From the NCBI RefSeq assembly GCF_018861065.1, contig NZ_JAHKQO010000019.1, positions 1 to 48,243 on the forward strand: a stretch of DNA of 48,243 nt. Reading direction: 5' to 3'. Below the pieces are notes generated by a model. It ran no database searches and was not told where the DNA came from. It saw only the letters and a program-made list of their open reading frames with translations. This DNA is from Paraglaciecola arctica (GTDB taxonomy: Bacteria; Pseudomonadota; Gammaproteobacteria; Enterobacterales; Alteromonadaceae). This document shows, piece by piece, positions 46,179 through 48,243 of the stretch (the first letter of the stretch is position 1; each line of letters opens with the position of its first letter). Both the position numbers and the translations under genes were made by a program.

Positions 46179-47075
46179 ATGCAGCTTTCGAAAGAATACT
46201 TTCAAAAACACAAAGTCGCCTTTGAAATATTGGTGTTGCTTTGTTATTTCAGCATAAATGCAACGATTAACGCCACAACTGAGTTGATGGAAGAGGCAAG
46301 GGAAGCGAGTATATCATTTCAAGTATGGGAGCCCTTTGTTTGGGAATTTTCCAGTGCGTTTGCAAGCCTGTTGCTTTTTCCGGTAATTGCATGGTTTATG
46401 CGCAGAAACCCTTGGAATTGGCTAAGAATGAAAACCAGCGTTGCTTGTTATCTAATTGCCGCTTTGGTTTATGGGGTTTTACATATTACGCTAATGGTCG
46501 CAATGCGAGAGAGTGTGTATTTATTTACCGAAAGTGATTATCAGTTTTCAAATGGAATACAACAGTTACTTTTCGAATTTTTATACGAGTTACGAAAGGA
46601 CGTATGGAGTTTTTGTTTTTTAGTGGCAATAATCGCCATGTATCGATATTTGATTGCACAATGGCTTGGTGATGCACAACCTATTTCTAGTGATTCAAAG
46701 GTTGAGGACAAAGTTACGATAACAGAGTCCCTACCGAACATTTTGTTAGTCAAAAAGCTGGGAAAAGAATTTTTAATTAAAACAAACAACATCGAATGGG
46801 TAGAGGCATGCGGTAACTATGTTAATTTACACATTGACAAGCAAATATACCCTATGCGCATTACCATGGCTGAGTTTATGCTTAAAAGCCGCAGTTACGG
46901 ATTGGTCCGAGTACACAAATCATCTGCGGTTAATCTTAACTGGGTACATTTTATTGAACCTTTGTCGAGTGGCGATGGGGAAATCGTGATGCAATCGGGC
47001 ACGAAAGTTCGTCTTTCGAGACGTTATAAAATCGATTTTGAAACATTAATTGCAGCTCAGGTGCAATTAAGTTAG
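46179..47075 (+). CDS. Membrane-anchored LytTR transcriptional regulator
   Basis: A 298-residue protein with four predicted membrane helices in its first 165 residues (ILVLLCYFSINAT, FASLLLFPVIAWF, YLIAALVYGVLHI, FCFLVAIIAMY). A C-terminal LytTR DNA-binding domain follows (about 190-295): IEWVEACGNYVNLHI, FVRVHKS-like VRVHKSSAVNL, and RLSRRYK. It senses something at the membrane and binds DNA directly. It is divergent from the acyltransferase gene, which it probably controls, and 50 bases before a solute-binding-like gene. Confidence 0.88.
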   Translation: MQLSKEYFQKHKVAFEILVLLCYFSINATINATTELMEEAREASISFQVWEPFVWEFSSAFASLLLFPVIAWFMRRNPWNWLRMKTSVACYLIAALVYGVLHITLMVAMRESVYLFTESDYQFSNGIQQLLFEFLYELRKDVWSFCFLVAIIAMYRYLIAQWLGDAQPISSDSKVEDKVTITESLPNILLVKKLGKEFLIKTNNIEWVEACGNYVNLHIDKQIYPMRITMAEFMLKSRSYGLVRVHKSSAVNLNWVHFIEPLSSGDGEIVMQSGTKVRLSRRYKIDFETLIAAQVQLS

Positions 47076-47125
47076 TTCAAATTAAAATAAGGGTTAATTG
47101 GTAAAGTTTCTGGGAATTCTTTATC

Positions 47126-47917
47126 ATGCCTACAAATAAAAAATCACACATTTCATCATCGATGTTTCTCAAACTACATTTATGCTTTACCCGAACATTG
47201 TTTCTAGTTGCCATAGTGTTCGGTGGAAATTGCGTAGCAAGCACTAGTAAATTGCAAGTCGTGACTGAATTGTCGCCACCATACCAAACCCTTTTAAATA
47301 ATGAAGTATCAGGTTCTGCGACTAAGTTAGTCAGAACTCTATTGTCTAAATCTGGGCTTTCCGCAACAATCAGTATGTATCCGTGGGCAAGGGCGTATCA
47401 GAAAGCCATTTCTGAACCCAATACGCTCATTTACTCCATCGCGAAATCAGATAAGCGTGAAGCATTGTTTCATTGGTTATTACCGGTTGCTCGCTATAAG
47501 TTTGGCTTAGTGGCATTAAATGATAGGCAAGATCTACTGAATATAACTCTCAGTGAGGTGCAAAATTTTACGTTGGCTGTGCAGCGTAACGATATTGCTC
47601 ATGAGTGGGCACTGGATAGAGGGTTGGAAGAAGGTAAACAACTCATCATTTGTTCTGATATAGGTTGTTCTTGGAAGCTTTTATTAAATAAAAAAGTGGA
47701 TTTTATTGTAGAATCCCCAGAATTAATAGAAGGGATGCTAATCCAGTATAAATTGGACACTGCTACAGCCAAACATGTGGTTGCAATTCCTGAATTAGAG
47801 GTTACTGGGTACTTGGCAGCGAACGTCGATATTGAACCTGAAATTCTCAAAGAATTGCAATTGACTATTAAGAAATATTCTTCACAACTTGTGGCTGGCA
47901 ATATAAAAGGGCGCTAA
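47126..47917 (+). CDS. Periplasmic solute-binding-like protein (SBP family 3)
   Basis: A 263-residue exported protein. The signal peptide is long if the ATG at 47126 is used (GGGAA precedes it); an internal Met13 would give a more usual length. Cleavage is probably after CVA. The body has VVTELSPPYQTL, GSATKLVRTLLSKSGL and MYPWARAYQKAIS, typical of the amino-acid-type SBP3 group without an ABC transporter. No permease or ATPase is adjacent, so it may be a stand-alone sensor or binding protein, perhaps feeding the LytTR regulator. Confidence 0.8.
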   Translation: MPTNKKSHISSSMFLKLHLCFTRTLFLVAIVFGGNCVASTSKLQVVTELSPPYQTLLNNEVSGSATKLVRTLLSKSGLSATISMYPWARAYQKAISEPNTLIYSIAKSDKREALFHWLLPVARYKFGLVALNDRQDLLNITLSEVQNFTLAVQRNDIAHEWALDRGLEEGKQLIICSDIGCSWKLLLNKKVDFIVESPELIEGMLIQYKLDTATAKHVVAIPELEVTGYLAANVDIEPEILKELQLTIKKYSSQLVAGNIKGR

Positions 47918-48002
47918 ACGCGTAATGCCGAACAGTTACGAAAACTTTTAATACTCGATTGATAAGTCATTGGTATAAAACAATAAAATTGGATTCCGGC
48001 CA

Positions 48003-48163
48003 AAAGACTGCCGGAAAGACGAAGGTGAGGGATGGCAGTAAAGACTGCCGGAAAGACGAGGATGAGGAATGGCAGTAAAGACTGTCGGAAAGACGAGGAA
48101 GAGGGATGGCAGTAAAGACTGCCGGAAAGACGAAGATGAGGGATGGCAGTAAAGGCCGCCGGA
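48003..48163. repeat. 37-bp tandem repeat, about 4.3 units
   Basis: Units start at 48003, 48040, 48077 and 48114, with a partial fifth at 48151; period 37 with few substitutions. Each junction forms the hairpin GGCAGT-AAAG-ACTGCC (one copy has a G-U pair). It is not a CRISPR: the units are head to tail without spacers. The open minus-strand frame across it is a by-product of the repeat. Confidence 0.9.
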
Positions 48164-48181
48164 ATAATGGTATGGACCCAC

Positions 48182-48231
48182 CCGCTTTCTAACAGCTTGG
48201 TAATGACCGCTTTCTAACGGCTTGGTAATGA
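48182..48231. repeat. 25-bp direct repeat, two units
   Basis: Two adjacent copies (48182-48206 and 48207-48231) differ at a single base and contain CGCTTTCTAAC and GCTTGGTAATGA. They lie immediately after the 37-bp array and may continue beyond the window edge. Confidence 0.85.
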
Positions 48232-48243
48232 GCCATGACGGTA

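Noticed and set aside
48003-48163. Possible CRISPR array
   Set aside because: Units are contiguous with no spacers and no cas genes are near; it is a tandem repeat.
47948-48181. 77-codon minus-strand ORF over the tandem repeat
   Set aside because: Its sequence is just the 37-bp repeat read in shifting frames; no ribosome site or family features.

Overview
The window reads as ordinary chromosomal DNA of a marine gammaproteobacterium of the order Alteromonadales. A Glaciecola/Paraglaciecola-type organism is my inference, from low-to-moderate GC, the type of PilZ, DUF3718, DUF2141 and MaoP-like proteins, and the his operon layout; no rRNA is present to confirm it. I see no phage, plasmid, CRISPR array, transposase or tRNA.

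Layout. (1) 1-2.1 kb: the 5' end of a DUF3718 secreted protein, then an acrylate-detoxification pair, acuR (TetR repressor) and acuI (acryloyl-CoA reductase), with the same 15-bp operator in front of each gene. (2) 2.2-4.7 kb: a Crp/Fnr-type regulator diverging from an SDR / DUF2141 / VTT-membrane-protein operon. (3) 4.7-9.2 kb: a tetR-adaptor-RND pump operon with a 29-bp palindrome as probable operator, ending at a terminator shared with the convergent operon. (4) 9.5-12.2 kb: two alpha/beta hydrolases, one a lipoprotein with a MaoP/DUF413-like tail. (5) 12.2-13.9 kb: a 245-bp palindromic repeat with 26-bp terminal inverted repeats, then a divergent WYL-regulator/glutathione-transferase pair. 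(6) 14.0-23.5 kb: the complete histidine operon hisG-D-C-B-H-A-(ilvE)-F-IE on the minus strand, with a branched-chain aminotransferase gene inserted between hisA and hisF. It is preceded by a histidine leader peptide and an attenuator in which all the alternating stems can be traced. (7) 23.6-29 kb: small charged protein, double hotdog protein, cupin, serine hydrolase, PAS-GGDEF cyclase, DUF1428/DUF6665 pair. (8) 29.2-40.1 kb: MBL-fold/patatin operon, proS, trmO, serB, a large PilZ protein with a secreted partner, radA. (9) 40.1-48.2 kb: a ten-repeat Ig-like lipoprotein, a voltage-sensor-type potassium channel with a zinc ribbon, acyltransferase-3, a membrane LytTR regulator, a solute-binding-like protein, and a 37-bp tandem repeat at the window end.

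How the genes work together. The his operon encodes the whole route from PRPP to histidinol/histidine and should be controlled by ribosome stalling at three His codons. The acuRI, TetR-RND and WYL-GST loci all show the same logic: a small-molecule-sensing repressor with a visible palindrome next to a detoxification or efflux gene. PAS-GGDEF and multi-PilZ proteins indicate cyclic-di-GMP signalling. The most interesting items are the his attenuator, ilvE inside his, the dual acuR operators, the repeat that supplies the stop codons of two unrelated genes, and the lipase/MaoP-like fusion.
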